A DNA stretch of 64,000 nucleotides from Azoarcus sp. TTM-91 (GTDB lineage Bacteria > Pseudomonadota > Gammaproteobacteria > Burkholderiales > Rhodocyclaceae): assembly GCF_012911025.1 (NCBI RefSeq), contig NZ_WUEI01000004.1:62001-126000 (forward strand). Direction: 5' to 3'. Under the pieces are notes generated by a model. It saw only the letters and a program-made list of their open reading frames with translations, searched no databases and was not told where the DNA came from. The position numbers and the translations under genes were made by a program. How positions within the stretch are numbered: the first letter of the stretch is position 1; every line of letters begins with the position of its first letter. Below are positions 34,440-46,327 of this stretch, piece by piece.

Positions 34440-35030
34440 TCACGCGAATGCCGGCTCGTCTCCATCGTTTCTCCGCCGCAGCAAGGGCAAGGCACGAAAC
34501 AAGGCGGCAATGGTCTTGCCATCGGTGATCGTACCCTGATGAACGGCGGCCTCAGCTTCATCAGCAGAGAGCGACAGGATCTCCAGGAATTCCCCTTCAT
34601 CCAGTTCATGCCCCACCTGAATGAGGCTCTGGGCAAAGAAGATCTCGATGCGTTCGTCCGAATAGCCGATGCAGGGATGCATCACGCCAAGGTACTGCCA
34701 CTTCTCAGCCTCGTAACCCGTTTCCTCGCGCAACTCCCTGCGCGCGCAATCAAAGATATCTTCGCCGGGATCGATCTTGCCGGCAGGCAGTTCGAGGAAA
34801 GCCCTGCGCAGCGGATAGCGGAACTGGCGCTCGAACACGAGGCGGCCATCCGGTAATACAGCCACGATCACCACCGCCCCCGGGTGGCGAACATATTCGC
34901 GATAACTCTCGCTGCCGTCCGGAAGGCGGACCCGATCCCGCCAGACCTTGAGCAGACCGCCCTGAAAAACAGACTCGCTATCGAGCTGAATTTCCTCAAG
35001 CGGGTCTTGCGCCGATGCGGTCTCGCTCAT
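34440..35030 (-). CDS. NUDIX hydrolase, ADP-ribose pyrophosphatase type
   Basis: 196 residues. The Nudix box is complete: [23 protein letters not shown] matches Gx5Ex7REUxEExGU near residue 90. The surroundings (REYVRHPGAVVIVAVLPDGR, FRYPLRRAFLELPAGK) match the NudF/YffH group that splits ADP-ribose or related nucleotide sugars to AMP and a sugar phosphate. It begins 24 nt after nuoN in the same direction, so it is probably read as the last gene of the complex I operon. A link to NAD turnover is attractive but inferred. Confidence 0.88.
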   Translation of the reverse strand: MSETASAQDPLEEIQLDSESVFQGGLLKVWRDRVRLPDGSESYREYVRHPGAVVIVAVLPDGRLVFERQFRYPLRRAFLELPAGKIDPGEDIFDCARRELREETGYEAEKWQYLGVMHPCIGYSDERIEIFFAQSLIQVGHELDEGEFLEILSLSADEAEAAVHQGTITDGKTIAALFRALPLLRRRNDGDEPAFA

Positions 35031-35054
35031 CTTCCGCCCCTTTCCCCGCTATGT

Positions 35055-36521
35055 TCAGAGCGAGGCAAGCAGCGCGTAGGCACACACCGACATGAGCGCT
35101 TGCGGCGCCAAGCCCAGGGCGGCGATCGCCAGGCCGTTTGCCGACAACAGCACGCGTAATTCGGCGGGCGCATGAATCGGTGCGGTATCCACCGGGGGAT
35201 CGAAATACATGACCTTGACCACGCGGAGGTAGTAGAACGCGCCGATCACCGACATGACGACGGCAATGATCGCAATCCACAGATAACCCGCGGCAACCAC
35301 AGCCTGAAGCACCGACAGCTTGGCAAAGAAGCCGATGAAGAAAGGAATGCCCGCCATCGAGAACATCACGAACATCATCATCGCGGCGAACCAGGGGCTG
35401 CGCTTGTTCAGCCCCTTGAAGTCGTCAATGGAGTCGGCCTCGAAACCTGCCCTGGAGAGCAGGATGATCATGCCGAAGGACGCCAGGCTCATGATCACGT
35501 AGGACACAGCGTAGAACATCGCCGAGCTGTAAGCGTTCAGCGCGTAGTGCCGATCGCCATCCACCACGCCGGAGAGCAAGCCGAGCAGCATGAAGCCCAT
35601 ATGAGAGATGCCCGAGTAGGCCAGCATGCGCTTGAGGTTGGTCTGGGCGATTGCCGCGAGGTTGCCGAGGATGATGGAGAGCACAGCCACAAACATCAGC
35701 ATGCTCTGCCACTGCTCTGCGACATCGAACAGGCCCCAGATGAGCAACCGCACCGCCATCGCGAACGCCGCCAGCTTCGGCGCAGTAGCGATGATCAAGG
35801 TCACCGCCGACGGCGCTCCCTGGTAGACGTCCGGTACCCACATATGGAAAGGCACCACGCCCAGCTTGAAGGAGATACCTGCCATCAGGAACACGATGCC
35901 GAACAGCAGCACCGTCTTGTTCGCAGCCTGATGATAGACCGCGTTAGCGATGCCTGAGAACTCGAGCGAGCCGGTGGCACCGTAAATCATGGACATCCCG
36001 TACAGCAGCAGACCGGAAGCGAGCGCCCCCAGAACGAAGTACTTCATGCCCGCCTCGGTGGAGCGAGCGGAATCCCGATCGAAAGCCACCATGGCATACA
36101 GACCGAGGGACATCATCTCCAGGCCGATGTACAGCGGCAGCATGTGGTTGGCCGTAACCATCACCATCATGCCCAACGTCATCAACAGGGCCAGCACGTA
36201 ATACTCCGGCTTGTCGATGTTGCGGTCTGCAAGGTAGCCGCGACCATATAGCAAGGCGATGGCCATGGAGAAGTAGATCAGCAACTTCAGCAAATCCCCC
36301 AGCAGATCGCCGATGAAGAGATTGCTGAAGGTGTAGCTCACGTCGCCCTTGAGGGTGTAGATGGTGACGAAAGCGGCTGCGATCAGCGTGAATTGGGTCA
36401 GCGCGTAAGCCAGCCAGCGAACGCCGCGGGCAAAGGTGCTGGCGAGCATGACAACCAACGCCATGATCGCGACGAAGATCTCCGCTGCCGCGGGGTAGAA
36501 GTCGGGGACGACAAAGTTCAT
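35055..36521 (-). CDS. nuoN: NADH-quinone oxidoreductase subunit N
   Basis: 488 residues and about 14 membrane segments; one of the three antiporter-like proton-pumping subunits of complex I. Motifs include [20 protein letters not shown] and [20 protein letters not shown], with the pumping lysines in the expected helices. It ends the 14-gene nuo run and is 35 nt from nuoM. Confidence 0.96.
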   Translation of the reverse strand: MNFVVPDFYPAAAEIFVAIMALVVMLASTFARGVRWLAYALTQFTLIAAAFVTIYTLKGDVSYTFSNLFIGDLLGDLLKLLIYFSMAIALLYGRGYLADRNIDKPEYYVLALLMTLGMMVMVTANHMLPLYIGLEMMSLGLYAMVAFDRDSARSTEAGMKYFVLGALASGLLLYGMSMIYGATGSLEFSGIANAVYHQAANKTVLLFGIVFLMAGISFKLGVVPFHMWVPDVYQGAPSAVTLIIATAPKLAAFAMAVRLLIWGLFDVAEQWQSMLMFVAVLSIILGNLAAIAQTNLKRMLAYSGISHMGFMLLGLLSGVVDGDRHYALNAYSSAMFYAVSYVIMSLASFGMIILLSRAGFEADSIDDFKGLNKRSPWFAAMMMFVMFSMAGIPFFIGFFAKLSVLQAVVAAGYLWIAIIAVVMSVIGAFYYLRVVKVMYFDPPVDTAPIHAPAELRVLLSANGLAIAALGLAPQALMSVCAYALLASL

Positions 36522-36556
36522 CTTCTGAGCGGTCCGGTAAAGTGTCTCGCCTACGC

Positions 36557-38038
36557 TTACAGCTTGCTCACGGCAACGTGACGTAGAAGTTCATCGACGG
36601 AAGCGTGCATCACTTCGGTGAAGGGGAAGGGATACAGGCCCATGGCCAGCACGCAGACCGCGAGAATCGCCAGAAAGGCAAATTCGCGCGCGCTGAGGTC
36701 CTCCAACTCGGCCACATGAGAGTTGGCAACCGGGCCGAACACCACGCGCTTGTACATCCAAAGGGTGTAGGCCGCGCCCAGGATCAGCGTGATCGCCGCA
36801 CCAAAACCGATCCAGAAATTGAACTGGACTGCGCCGAGAATCACCATGAACTCGCCGACGAAGCCACTGGTGGCCGGCAGGCCTGCGTTCGCCATCGAGA
36901 ACAGCATGAAGAAGGCAGCGAACTTGGGCATGGTGTGCACCACGCCACCGTAGTCGGCGATCTGGCGCGAGTGCATGCGGTCATACAGCACGCCGATGCA
37001 AAGGAACATCGCGCCGGAGACGAAGCCGTGGGAGATCATCTGCACCAGCGCGCCTTCGATTGCCAGCGGATTGAACATGAAAAAACCCAGCGTCACGAAA
37101 CCCATGTGGGAAATGGAGGAATAGGCCACCAGTTTCTTCATGTCCGTCTGCACCAAGGCGACGAAGCCGATGTAGATCACCGCGATAAGAGACAGCGCGA
37201 TGATCAGGCCTGAATACTCTTGCGCTGCATCCGGCACGATGGGCAGCGAGAAGCGCAGGAAACCGTAGGCACCCAGCTTCAGTGCGATAGCGGCCAGCAC
37301 CACGGACCCGCCGGTAGGCGCTTCGACGTGGGCATCCGGCAACCAGGTATGCACCGGCCACATCGGCACCTTCACCCCGAAGGCCACCAGGAAGGCAAAG
37401 AAGATCAGCGTCTGTTCGGTGATGTTAAGTGGCAGCTGGTGCCAATCTAGGATGCTGAAGCTGCCATCCGCCTGCATGAACAGGTAGAGCAGGGCGAGGA
37501 GCATCAGCAGAGAGCCGAACAGGGTGTAAAGGAAGAACTTGATCGCCGCGTAGACGCGATTCGGGCCGCCCCAGATACCAATGACGAGATAGAGCGGGAT
37601 CAGCGAGGCTTCGAAGAAGACGTAGAAAAGGATTCCGTCCAGAGAGGAGAAGATACCGTTCATCAGGCCGGACATCACCAGGAAGCAGGCCATGTATTGG
37701 GCCACCTTCTCCTCGATCACTTTCCAGCCGCCCAGCACCACCATGATGGTGATGAAGGCGTTCAGCAGGACAAACAGCACCGAAATGCCATCCACGCCGA
37801 GGTGGTAGTTGATGTTGAAGCGCGGAATCCAGGCCTGCAGTTCGACGAACTGCATCGCGCTGGTAGAAGCATCGAAACCCAGGTAGAGCGGAATCGTGAC
37901 GATGAAGCCTGCGCTCGCAACCAGCAGCGCCAGGCCGCGCGCCAAAGGAGCATTGCGGTCGGAGCCGGTAGCGAGCACAAGCAGCCCGCCCAGAATCGGC
38001 ACCCAGATCGCGAGACTGAGGAAGGGAATGTCCGTCAT
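36557..38038 (-). CDS. nuoM: NADH-quinone oxidoreductase subunit M
   Basis: 493 residues, antiporter-like membrane subunit. Typical are the long hydrophobic segments, [37 protein letters not shown] and the conserved Glu in the early helices ([16 protein letters not shown]). A small CGTCGC/GCGACG dyad lies at 38058-38071 in the 68-bp gap after nuoL. Confidence 0.97.
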   Translation of the reverse strand: MTDIPFLSLAIWVPILGGLLVLATGSDRNAPLARGLALLVASAGFIVTIPLYLGFDASTSAMQFVELQAWIPRFNINYHLGVDGISVLFVLLNAFITIMVVLGGWKVIEEKVAQYMACFLVMSGLMNGIFSSLDGILFYVFFEASLIPLYLVIGIWGGPNRVYAAIKFFLYTLFGSLLMLLALLYLFMQADGSFSILDWHQLPLNITEQTLIFFAFLVAFGVKVPMWPVHTWLPDAHVEAPTGGSVVLAAIALKLGAYGFLRFSLPIVPDAAQEYSGLIIALSLIAVIYIGFVALVQTDMKKLVAYSSISHMGFVTLGFFMFNPLAIEGALVQMISHGFVSGAMFLCIGVLYDRMHSRQIADYGGVVHTMPKFAAFFMLFSMANAGLPATSGFVGEFMVILGAVQFNFWIGFGAAITLILGAAYTLWMYKRVVFGPVANSHVAELEDLSAREFAFLAILAVCVLAMGLYPFPFTEVMHASVDELLRHVAVSKL

Positions 38039-38106
38039 CGTTGCTTTCCGTTCTATACGTCGCTGGCGACGCGTTTAGTCTTGTTATGCATCCGTCCCCG
38101 GCATGC

Positions 38107-40113
38107 TCATCCGCGGTTGAACCAGAAAGTGAGCAGGATGAACACGCCGATGATCATGGTGAACGCGTACTGATAGATGTGGCCGGTCTGGAACAGACGC
38201 GACATCTGGGCAATCCATCCCACCAACTTGGCGGTGCCGTTGATGGCGACACCGTCGATTACGCCCTGGTCACCCGCCTTCCAGAGTCCCTTGCCGAGCA
38301 GGCGGGCACCGCCAGCAAAGAAGATCTCGTTGAAGCGGTCAAAGTAATACTTGTTCTCAAGCAAGGTATGAATCGGCTTGAAGGTGCGCTGGATGGCAGC
38401 CGGGATACCCGGCTTGATCATGTAGAAGAACCAAGCCACCGCCACGCCCCCCATCGCCAGCCAGAACGGCGCGGTCTGCAAACCATGTAGCGCCATGGCT
38501 ACAGGACCGTGGAAATGCTCGGCCAGCTCGTCAAGTCCGACGTGGTTATCACCCACATAGATCACGCCGTCGAACCAAGAGCCGAACAGCATCGGTTCTA
38601 TAGTGAAGAAACCGATCAACACCGAGGGAATGGCCAGCAACAGCAGCGGCAGGGTGACAACCCAGGGCGACTCATGTGGCTTCTGCCCCGGTGCCAGCCC
38701 GTGGTGATGATCGCCAGCGTGCGCATCTTCCTCGTGTTCATGATGATGAGCCTGGCCGAAACGCTCCTTGCCGTGGAACACCAGAAAGTACATGCGGAAG
38801 GAGTAGAACGCCGTCACGAACACCCCCAGCATCACGCAGAACAAGGCGTAACCGGCCCCCGGGATGTGCGAGGCATGGACAGCCTCGATGATGGAGTCCT
38901 TGGAATAAAAGCCTGCGAAGAACGGGAAACCGATCAGCGCCAGCGAACCAAGCAGCGAGGTGATCCAGGTGACCGGCATGTACTTCCAGAGGCCACCCAT
39001 GTTGCGCATGTCCTGATCGTGATGCATGCCCATGATCACCGAGCCGGCACCAAGGAACAGCAGCGCCTTAAAGAAAGCGTGGGTCATCAGATGGAACACC
39101 GCAGCGGAATAGGCAGAAACGCCTAGAGCGACGGTCATGTATCCCAGCTGGGACAGCGTGGAATAAGCCACCACGCGCTTGATGTCGTTCTGCACGATGC
39201 CCAAGAAGCCCATGAACAACGCAGTCGTGGCGCCGATCACCAGCACGAAGGAGAGCGCGACATCCGAGAGCTCGAACAGCGGTGACATGCGCGCCACCAT
39301 GAAAATACCTGCCGTGACCATGGTCGCCGCATGAATCAGCGCAGAGATCGGCGTCGGGCCTTCCATGGAGTCGGGCAGCCAGACGTGGAGCGGAACCTGG
39401 GCCGACTTGCCCATCGCGCCGATGAACAGGCAGATACAGATGGCGGTGATCAGCGGCCAGCCGGTAAAGGCCATCTCTTGCGTAGCCAGATCACCCGCCT
39501 GCGCGAAGACCTCTACATAATTCAGCGAGCCCGCATAAGCAGCAACCAGACCGATACCCAGCAGGAAACCGAAGTCGCCGACGCGGTTGACCAGGAATGC
39601 CTTGAGGTTGGCATAGATCGCAGTCGGACGCTCGTACCAAAAACCAATAAGCAGGTAGGAAACCAGGCCGACCGCCTCCCAACCAAAAAACAGCTGCAGG
39701 AAGTTGTTCGACATCACCAGCATCAGCATGGAGAAGGTGAACAGCGAGATGTAGCTGAAGAAGCGCTGGTAACCCGGGTCGTCGTGCATGTAGCCGATGG
39801 TGTAGATATGGACCATCAGCGACACGAAGGTCACGACCAGCATCATCATGACCGTGAGCTGGTCGATCATGAAGCCGACCTCGAAAGTCAGCCCCCCCGC
39901 CTCCATCCAGGTATATACGGTGCCGTTGAAGGTATTGCCCGCCTGGACGTCGCGAAAAATGTAGATCGAGGCGACGAATGCCACCGCCACGCCGAGGATG
40001 GTCGCCACATGAGCGCCGGTACGGCCGATCAATTTGCCGAAGAGTCCTGCCAGGATGGCACCAGCGAGCGGCGCCAGCGGCACGAGTAGATAGAGCTTCT
40101 GCATGTCCGTCAT
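38107..40113 (-). CDS. nuoL: NADH-quinone oxidoreductase subunit L
   Basis: 668 residues, the largest antiporter-like subunit, with the long lateral C-terminal helix of complex I. Seen are SAQVPLHVWLPDSMEGPTPISA, KRVVAYSTLSQLGYM and a His-rich cytoplasmic loop (HHHEHEEDAHAGDHHHG) near residue 455, which is an uncommon insertion that may bind metal. The ATG overlaps no neighbour; nuoK ends 13 nt upstream. Confidence 0.97.
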   Translation of the reverse strand: MTDMQKLYLLVPLAPLAGAILAGLFGKLIGRTGAHVATILGVAVAFVASIYIFRDVQAGNTFNGTVYTWMEAGGLTFEVGFMIDQLTVMMMLVVTFVSLMVHIYTIGYMHDDPGYQRFFSYISLFTFSMLMLVMSNNFLQLFFGWEAVGLVSYLLIGFWYERPTAIYANLKAFLVNRVGDFGFLLGIGLVAAYAGSLNYVEVFAQAGDLATQEMAFTGWPLITAICICLFIGAMGKSAQVPLHVWLPDSMEGPTPISALIHAATMVTAGIFMVARMSPLFELSDVALSFVLVIGATTALFMGFLGIVQNDIKRVVAYSTLSQLGYMTVALGVSAYSAAVFHLMTHAFFKALLFLGAGSVIMGMHHDQDMRNMGGLWKYMPVTWITSLLGSLALIGFPFFAGFYSKDSIIEAVHASHIPGAGYALFCVMLGVFVTAFYSFRMYFLVFHGKERFGQAHHHEHEEDAHAGDHHHGLAPGQKPHESPWVVTLPLLLLAIPSVLIGFFTIEPMLFGSWFDGVIYVGDNHVGLDELAEHFHGPVAMALHGLQTAPFWLAMGGVAVAWFFYMIKPGIPAAIQRTFKPIHTLLENKYYFDRFNEIFFAGGARLLGKGLWKAGDQGVIDGVAINGTAKLVGWIAQMSRLFQTGHIYQYAFTMIIGVFILLTFWFNRG

Positions 40114-40126
40114 CGCGTGCGTTCCT

Positions 40127-40432
40127 TTAACCCTTCAGGCTGTCCAGATCATCCACATGTATCGTCCGCAGGTTGCGGAACAACACCACCAGGATCGCCA
40201 AGCCGATCGCGGACTCGGCCGCAGCCACCGTCAGGATGAAGAAAACGAAGACCTGGCCCGCGATGTCTCCCAGGTAATGGGAAAAAGCGATGAAGTTGAG
40301 ATTGACCGCAAGCAACATCAGCTCGATGGCCATCAACAGCACGATGAGGTTCTTCCTGTTCAGAAAGATCCCCACGACGCTGATCGCGAACAGGATCGCG
40401 CCCAGGATGAGGTAATGGGAAAGGGATAGCAT
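40127..40432 (-). CDS. nuoK: NADH-quinone oxidoreductase subunit K
   Basis: 101 residues and three membrane helices, with the key glutamates in [13 protein letters not shown] and [10 protein letters not shown] on the proton path. The ATG at 40432 is preferred to an in-frame TTG two codons upstream because a GGGAG ribosome site lies 6 nt before it and the length then matches E. coli NuoK (100). Confidence 0.95.
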   Translation of the reverse strand: MLSLSHYLILGAILFAISVVGIFLNRKNLIVLLMAIELMLLAVNLNFIAFSHYLGDIAGQVFVFFILTVAAAESAIGLAILVVLFRNLRTIHVDDLDSLKG

Positions 40433-40489
40433 CTTCAACTCCCTGATCGCTTCGGCCGCAGCCGCCGCGGTTCTTATTCGTGACTTGTA

Positions 40490-41092
40490 TTAGTCCTTCT
40501 CGGCCGGCATCTTCACCAGCTCGATTCGGCCTTCCCGCTTGACTGCGACCTGTTCGGAAGGATCGACGTACTTCGTACCCTTGCGCTTGCGCAGGGTAAG
40601 CGCTACCGCGGCCACCATCGCGACCAGCAGCACCAGAGACGCCAGCTCAAAGGGATAAACGTAATCGGTATAGAGCACTCGCCCAAGCTCGCGGGTGTTG
40701 CTGTAGCCCGCTTGGGGAGCCGGCGGCGCCGGCATGGCGTCCAGCCCGAAGTAACGCCCCCCCAGCACCATCGCCATTTCAACCGCCATCAGCACGCCGA
40801 TCAGAGCCCCCACCGGCAAATAGCTCCAGAAACCCTGGCGCAAGCGGTCGAGGTTGATGTCCAGCATCATCACGACGAACAGGAACAACACCATCACAGC
40901 GCCGACATAGACCATCACCAAGGTGATAGCCAGAAACTCAGCCTGCAGCAGCAACCAGATCCCGCTGGCGTTGAAGAAAGCCAGCACCAAATAGAGCGCG
41001 GCATGCACCGGATTACGTGCGGTGATGACTCGCAGCGCCGCGAACACAAGGATCACGGCGAGAAAGTAGAAGACGAAGGTCTTGAATTCCAT
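40490..41092 (-). CDS. nuoJ: NADH-quinone oxidoreductase subunit J
   Basis: 200 residues with five membrane segments; family motifs are ARNPVHAALYLVLAFFNASG and FLAITLVMVYVGAVMVLFLFV. The ATG at 41092 begins the conserved MEFKTFVFYFLA; upstream codons are unrelated. Ends 57 nt before nuoK. Confidence 0.95.
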   Translation of the reverse strand: MEFKTFVFYFLAVILVFAALRVITARNPVHAALYLVLAFFNASGIWLLLQAEFLAITLVMVYVGAVMVLFLFVVMMLDINLDRLRQGFWSYLPVGALIGVLMAVEMAMVLGGRYFGLDAMPAPPAPQAGYSNTRELGRVLYTDYVYPFELASLVLLVAMVAAVALTLRKRKGTKYVDPSEQVAVKREGRIELVKMPAEKD

Positions 41093-41123
41093 TTTTTCCG
41101 TTCGCAGCGCAGACGCGCCCTCC

Positions 41124-41609
41124 TTAACGGTACTTTGCGTCCTGCTCGCGGTCTGCCGCGATCTGACCCTCGTAGCGATCGCCCACCGCCAGCAGCATCT
41201 GCTTGGTGTAGTACAGATCGCCGCGCTTCTCGCCGTGGTACTCGAACACCCGCGTCTCGACGATGGCATCAACCGGACAGGCCTCTTCGCAAAACCCGCA
41301 GAAGATGCACTTCGTCAGATCAATGTCATAGCGCGTTGTCCTGCGGGACCCATCGTCTCGCTGATCGGACTCGATAGTGATCGCCAGCGCCGGGCAAACC
41401 GCCTCGCAAAGCTTGCAGGCGATACAACGTTCCTCTCCGTTCGGATAGCGCCGCAACGCGTGCAGGCCGCGGAAACGCGGGCTCTGCGGCGTCTTCTCTT
41501 CCGGAAACTGGACGGTAATCTTGCGAGCGAAGAAATGCCGCCCGGTAAGGGCCATGCCCTTAAGCAGTTCTTTCAGGAAAAGACTGCCGATGTAATCCCT
41601 AGCACCCAT
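41124..41609 (-). CDS. nuoI: NADH-quinone oxidoreductase subunit I
   Basis: 161 residues, the ferredoxin-like subunit that carries clusters N6a and N6b toward quinone. Two motifs are clear: [16 protein letters not shown] and [16 protein letters not shown]. An in-frame GTG lies one codon before the ATG; the ATG is taken as the start. It is 10 nt from nuoH. Confidence 0.96.
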   Translation of the reverse strand: MGARDYIGSLFLKELLKGMALTGRHFFARKITVQFPEEKTPQSPRFRGLHALRRYPNGEERCIACKLCEAVCPALAITIESDQRDDGSRRTTRYDIDLTKCIFCGFCEEACPVDAIVETRVFEYHGEKRGDLYYTKQMLLAVGDRYEGQIAADREQDAKYR

Positions 41610-41619
41610 CACCCTTACC

Positions 41620-42669
41620 TCAAGACCAGATCGAGAGCGGAGACATCATCCACACCGCGACAACGACCACCCACACCAGCGTGACCGGAATGAACACCTT
41701 CCAGCCCAACCGCATGATGTGGTCGTAGCGAAAGCGAGGGAACGTCGCACGTACCCACAGGAAGATGAAAAGGATGGCCGCGGTCTTCAACGCCAGCCAA
41801 TGGAAACCATCCGGCAGGAAACCGAACGGCGACAGCCAGCCACCCAGGAACAGGACCGAGGTCAGGATGGAGACCAAGATCATGTTCGCGTATTCGGCGA
41901 GGAAGAATAGCGCGAACGTCATGCCAGAGTATTCGACCATATGCCCGGCCACGACTTCAGCCTCGCCTTCTACCACGTCGAAGGGCGCACGGTTGGTCTC
42001 CGCGATTCCCGAAATCAGATAGACGACGAACATCGGCAGCAGCGGCAGCCAGTTCCAGGACAGGAAACCCAGCCCCATGTTGGCAAAACGGCCGGTGCTC
42101 TGCGAAACCACGATATCCGACAGATTCAAGCTGGCCGAGATCAGCAGCACGCAGATCAGCGCAAACCCCATCGACACTTCGTAGGACACCATCTGGGCAG
42201 CAGCACGCATCGAGCCCAGGAAGGGGTATTTGGAGTTGGAAGCCCAGCCGGCGACAACCACCCCATAAACCTCCAGCGATGTCACCGCGAGCAGAAAAAG
42301 CAGGCCTGCATTGACGTCGGCGAGGACCAGACCATCATCGAAAGGGACTACCGCCCAAGCCACCAAGGAAGGAGCCAACGCAAGGATGGGGCCAACGATG
42401 AAAAGTCCCTTGCTCGCGCCCGAAGGAATCACGATCTCCTTCAGCAGGAGCTTCACGCCATCAGCAACGGGCTGCAGCAACCCCATCGGGCCAACCCGGT
42501 TGGGGCCGATGCGCACCTGCATGTAACCGATCACCTTGCGCTCGGCAAGCGTCAGATAAGCCACGCAAACCATCAGTGGAGCGATGATCGCGATGATCTT
42601 CACCAAGGTCCAAACCAGAGGCCATGCGGGCCCGAACAAATTTGCCACCGGTTGCAGCATCGCTTCCAT
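41620..42669 (-). CDS. nuoH: NADH-quinone oxidoreductase subunit H
   Basis: 349 residues and eight membrane helices; it forms the quinone site at the membrane interface. Motifs are [40 protein letters not shown] and [19 protein letters not shown]. The ATG overlaps the nuoG stop (TGATG), so translation is coupled. Confidence 0.97.
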   Translation of the reverse strand: MEAMLQPVANLFGPAWPLVWTLVKIIAIIAPLMVCVAYLTLAERKVIGYMQVRIGPNRVGPMGLLQPVADGVKLLLKEIVIPSGASKGLFIVGPILALAPSLVAWAVVPFDDGLVLADVNAGLLFLLAVTSLEVYGVVVAGWASNSKYPFLGSMRAAAQMVSYEVSMGFALICVLLISASLNLSDIVVSQSTGRFANMGLGFLSWNWLPLLPMFVVYLISGIAETNRAPFDVVEGEAEVVAGHMVEYSGMTFALFFLAEYANMILVSILTSVLFLGGWLSPFGFLPDGFHWLALKTAAILFIFLWVRATFPRFRYDHIMRLGWKVFIPVTLVWVVVVAVWMMSPLSIWS

Positions 42670-45014
42670 CAAGCACGCTCCACGCTGAGTCGGCCGCCAA
42701 GCGCCCCGAGCGCAGCCGTAGTCCGATGCGCCGCCGCGATCCGTACGCAGCCGGCAGCCAGAGTCTCGTCCGCAGCTGCAAGCAGTTCTACAGCCTCACT
42801 CCCCTGCCCCACCCGCACTCGCTCGCCGGCAGAGACGCCCAACTGCGCAAGCGTGGCCGGACTCAGGCGAGCGACCGGAACTGCCGCATCCTTCGTTTTC
42901 TGAAGCGGAGCAGCCCGACGCACCACCGGATCAGCAAAATAGATCGGCACGTCAGCGACCCGCTCCAGCCCTGCTTCGTTACCAACCACAGCCGCCGCTG
43001 TTGCAACCTTAAATACTGCCCCGGTAGCCAGCTTGCGCGCATAGTCGCCCGCAAGCGCCGCCTTGCAGACCGTCTCGGAATCCTCATATGCAAAATCATC
43101 CAGGCCCAGCAAGGTGCCGAGAACACGCAGCACTTTCCAGCCCGGGCGGCACTCGCCCAAAGGTCTGGCAACGGCATTGAAACTCTGCGCGCGGCCCTCA
43201 CAGTTCACGAAAGTGCCAGACGTTTCCGAAAACGGCGCGACCGGTAACAGTACATCGGCAAACTCGCGTAAGGCCGGACTATCGAATGCGGATAGGCTGA
43301 CCACGAGCTCGGCAGATTGCAGAGCAGCCTGAGTACGGGGCGCATCAGCAAAATCAAGATCCGGCTCAGCTCCGAACAGCATATAACCCTTGCGCGGCGA
43401 CTCAAGCATCGCCCTGGCATTCAACCCAGACCCGCTTGGTGTCGCGCCTGCAAGATAGCCACCAACGCTGTTGGCGGCCTCACCGATCACACCCACACAA
43501 GCACCAGACAAACGCCCAATCTCGCAAGCCAAGACTTCCAACTCCGCCGCTCGAGCATGCTGAACCGCCAGGTTCCCCAGCCAGAGCGCGGTTTTCTCGC
43601 CGCTGCCAATTAGTTTGGCCAGCGTTGCAGCCTCTTCCGAAACGGCAGCAGGCATGAAAGGCATGACGGCGTCCGAAACAGCCATGCCTTTCTGCTCGGC
43701 CAGCGCCCTTACGACTTCACCAAGGGCTGCAATCATGCCCGACGGAGCGACCAACATCCGGCTACGCACAGGCAGCAGCCATTCCTCCGCCGTCGGGCCG
43801 ACCACGCCGACCTGAAGGCCGCGCTTCGCAGCCTGACGAACCCGCTGTGCGAGCAGTGGCGCGTCCTTGCGGAAAAAACTCCCAATGACCAGCAGCCGAT
43901 CCAGTTCGCTGACCCCAGTGATAGGCATACCCAACCACGGGGCCCCGGACCGCACGCCGTCAGCACGGAAGTCCGCTTGCCGCAGACGAAAATCCACGTT
44001 GTCCGCTCCCAGGCCTCGCATCAACTTCTGGCCGAGATACAACTCTTCCACCGTCGAATGGGGAGACAGCAAAGCACCAAGCGCCTGACCGCCGTGCTGC
44101 TGCGCCAGCCCGCGAAGACCATTCGCAGCAAACTCGAGTGCTGTCTGCCAATCAACCTCGCGCCATTCCCCTGCCTGCTTGATCTGCGGCCGCAGCAGCC
44201 GCTCCGAACAATTGAGCGCCTCGTAGGAGAACCTGTCCTTGTCCGACAGCCAGCACTCGTTGATGGACTCGTTCTCGAGCGGCAGCACCCGCTTAACGAC
44301 ATCATGCTTGGTCTGAACAATCAGGTTCGCCCCCAGCGAGTCATGTGGGCTCACCGACTTGCGCCGCGAAAGCTCCCATGTACGGGCGGCAAAACGGAAA
44401 GGCTTGGAGGTCAAGGCGCCAACCGGGCACAGGTCGATAATGTTGCCCGACAGTTCGGAATCAACTGTCTTTTCGACGAAGGGCATGATCTCGGCATGCT
44501 CACCCCGGAATGCCTGTCCCAACTCCATCTCACCGGCAATCTCGGTGGTAAAACGCACGCAACGGGTGCAATTGATGCACCGGGTCATGTCCGTCGCCAC
44601 CAAGGACCCGAGATTCTTGTTCAGGACGACACGCTTCTCTTCCTGGTAGCGCGACTGGCTTCCACCATACCCCACCGCCAGATCCTGCAACTGGCACTCG
44701 CCCCCCTGATCGCAGATTGGGCAGTCCAACGGATGGTTGATCAGAAGGAACTCCATCACCCCCTTCTGCGCCTTGACCGCAGATTCGGAATGAGTCCACA
44801 CCTTCATGCCGTTGGTGACCGGTGTCGCACAGGCTGGCAAAGGCTTCGGCGCCTTCTCTACTTGCACCAAGCACATGCGACAGTTGGCTGCGATGGAGAG
44901 CTTCTTGTGGTAGCAGAAATGAGGAATATAGCTGCCGACCTTGGCGGCGGCATCCATGACCGTACTGCCGTCCGGTACCTGTATCTGCTGGCCGTCGATT
45001 TCAATCTCTAGCAT
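42669..45014 (-). CDS. nuoG: NADH-quinone oxidoreductase subunit G
   Basis: 781 residues. The N-terminal 2Fe-2S domain has [15 protein letters not shown], followed by the His-ligated cluster ([18 protein letters not shown]) and [10 protein letters not shown]. The rest is a molybdopterin-oxidoreductase-like domain without an active cofactor. It forms the electron wire of the peripheral arm and overlaps nuoF by 7 nt. The length is typical of betaproteobacteria (E. coli 908). Confidence 0.96.
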   Translation of the reverse strand: MLEIEIDGQQIQVPDGSTVMDAAAKVGSYIPHFCYHKKLSIAANCRMCLVQVEKAPKPLPACATPVTNGMKVWTHSESAVKAQKGVMEFLLINHPLDCPICDQGGECQLQDLAVGYGGSQSRYQEEKRVVLNKNLGSLVATDMTRCINCTRCVRFTTEIAGEMELGQAFRGEHAEIMPFVEKTVDSELSGNIIDLCPVGALTSKPFRFAARTWELSRRKSVSPHDSLGANLIVQTKHDVVKRVLPLENESINECWLSDKDRFSYEALNCSERLLRPQIKQAGEWREVDWQTALEFAANGLRGLAQQHGGQALGALLSPHSTVEELYLGQKLMRGLGADNVDFRLRQADFRADGVRSGAPWLGMPITGVSELDRLLVIGSFFRKDAPLLAQRVRQAAKRGLQVGVVGPTAEEWLLPVRSRMLVAPSGMIAALGEVVRALAEQKGMAVSDAVMPFMPAAVSEEAATLAKLIGSGEKTALWLGNLAVQHARAAELEVLACEIGRLSGACVGVIGEAANSVGGYLAGATPSGSGLNARAMLESPRKGYMLFGAEPDLDFADAPRTQAALQSAELVVSLSAFDSPALREFADVLLPVAPFSETSGTFVNCEGRAQSFNAVARPLGECRPGWKVLRVLGTLLGLDDFAYEDSETVCKAALAGDYARKLATGAVFKVATAAAVVGNEAGLERVADVPIYFADPVVRRAAPLQKTKDAAVPVARLSPATLAQLGVSAGERVRVGQGSEAVELLAAADETLAAGCVRIAAAHRTTAALGALGGRLSVERA

Positions 45015-46327
45015 GAGGGGCTCACGTAGATTTGGCTGCCTTCGTACTGCACTTCAGGCGAGACGAGACACTTCTTGTTTTCGATGTGGTACTGGAACTC
45101 CGCACCGAAATGCTTGATGAAACTCTGAACCGGCATGGACGCCGCGTCACCCAAGGCGCAGATAGTCCGACCCATGATGTTGCCGGTAACGGAATTCAAC
45201 AGATCGAGATCATCCGCTCTACCCAAGCCATTTTCGATGCGGTGCACAACGCGGTAGAGCCAGCCCGTACCCTCGCGGCACGGGGTGCATTGCCCACAAG
45301 ACTCTTCAAAATAGAAATAGGACAGACGCTCAAGCGCCTTCACCATGCAGGTGGTTTCATCCATCACGATGACCGCACCCGAACCGAGCATCGAGCCCGC
45401 CTTGGAGATCGAGTCGTAATCCATCGTGCAATCCATCATCACGTCGGCGGGCAGAACCGGCGAGGACGACCCGCCTGGGATAACTGCTTTCAGCTTGCGC
45501 CCACCTCGCATTCCCCCGGCCATCTCTAGCAATTCGGAGAAAGGAGTCCCGAGAGGAATCTCATAATTACCAGGACGGTTGACGTGGCCCGAAACGGAAA
45601 AAAGCTTCATTCCCCCGTTATTCGGTTTGCCCAGGTTTAGGAAGGCTTCGCCGCCCATGTTGATGATGAAGGGAACAGACGCGAAGGTTTCCGTATTGTT
45701 GATGGTCGTCGGCTTACCATACAAACCATAACTTGCCGGGAATGGCGGCTTGAAGCGGGGCTGCCCCTTCTTGCCTTCGATGGATTCGAGCAAGGCCGTC
45801 TCTTCACCGCAGATATACGCGCCATAACCATGATGGGCGAACAATTCGAAGGAAAACCCGCTGCCGAGAATATCTGTACCCAGTAAATTAGCCGCTCTCG
45901 CCTCGTCCAGAGCCTCTTCGAAACGCTGGTATATCTCGAAAATTTCACCGTGGATGTAGTTATATCCACGGGCACAACCCATCGCATACGCGGCAATGGT
46001 CATGCCTTCGATCACTGAATGCGGGTTGTAGCGAAGGATGTCCCTGTCCTTGAAAGTTCCAGGCTCACCCTCATCAGAATTGCACGCCAGATACTTGTCG
46101 CCCGGGAAAGAGCGAGGCATGAAACTCCACTTCAACCCAGTAGGAAAGCCCGCGCCACCTCTACCTCGCAGAACTGCAGTCTTGAGCTCCGCAATGATGG
46201 TCTCCGGCGGAATCCTCTCGGAGATAATCTTTTTCAGCGCAGCGTAACCACCCCGGGCGAGGTAGTCCTGCAGCCGCCAAGCACGGTCGCCGTCCACCCC
46301 GGCGAGGATCATTCCTTGCGCACTCAT
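45008..46327 (-). CDS. nuoF: NADH-quinone oxidoreductase subunit F
   Basis: 439 residues, carrying the NADH and FMN sites and cluster N3. The flavin/NADH loop is [15 protein letters not shown] and the 4Fe-4S motif is [14 protein letters not shown]. The ATG at 46327 overlaps the nuoE stop (ATGA); the frame stays open 19 codons further upstream but those belong to nuoE coding DNA. Confidence 0.97.
   Translation of the reverse strand: MSAQGMILAGVDGDRAWRLQDYLARGGYAALKKIISERIPPETIIAELKTAVLRGRGGAGFPTGLKWSFMPRSFPGDKYLACNSDEGEPGTFKDRDILRYNPHSVIEGMTIAAYAMGCARGYNYIHGEIFEIYQRFEEALDEARAANLLGTDILGSGFSFELFAHHGYGAYICGEETALLESIEGKKGQPRFKPPFPASYGLYGKPTTINNTETFASVPFIINMGGEAFLNLGKPNNGGMKLFSVSGHVNRPGNYEIPLGTPFSELLEMAGGMRGGRKLKAVIPGGSSSPVLPADVMMDCTMDYDSISKAGSMLGSGAVIVMDETTCMVKALERLSYFYFEESCGQCTPCREGTGWLYRVVHRIENGLGRADDLDLLNSVTGNIMGRTICALGDAASMPVQSFIKHFGAEFQYHIENKKCLVSPEVQYEGSQIYVSPSC

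Noticed and set aside
38058-38071. CGTCGC/GCGACG dyad between nuoL and nuoM as an attenuator
   Set aside because: With a 2-nt centre the usable stem is only 5 bp and no T-run follows; it is too weak to claim.
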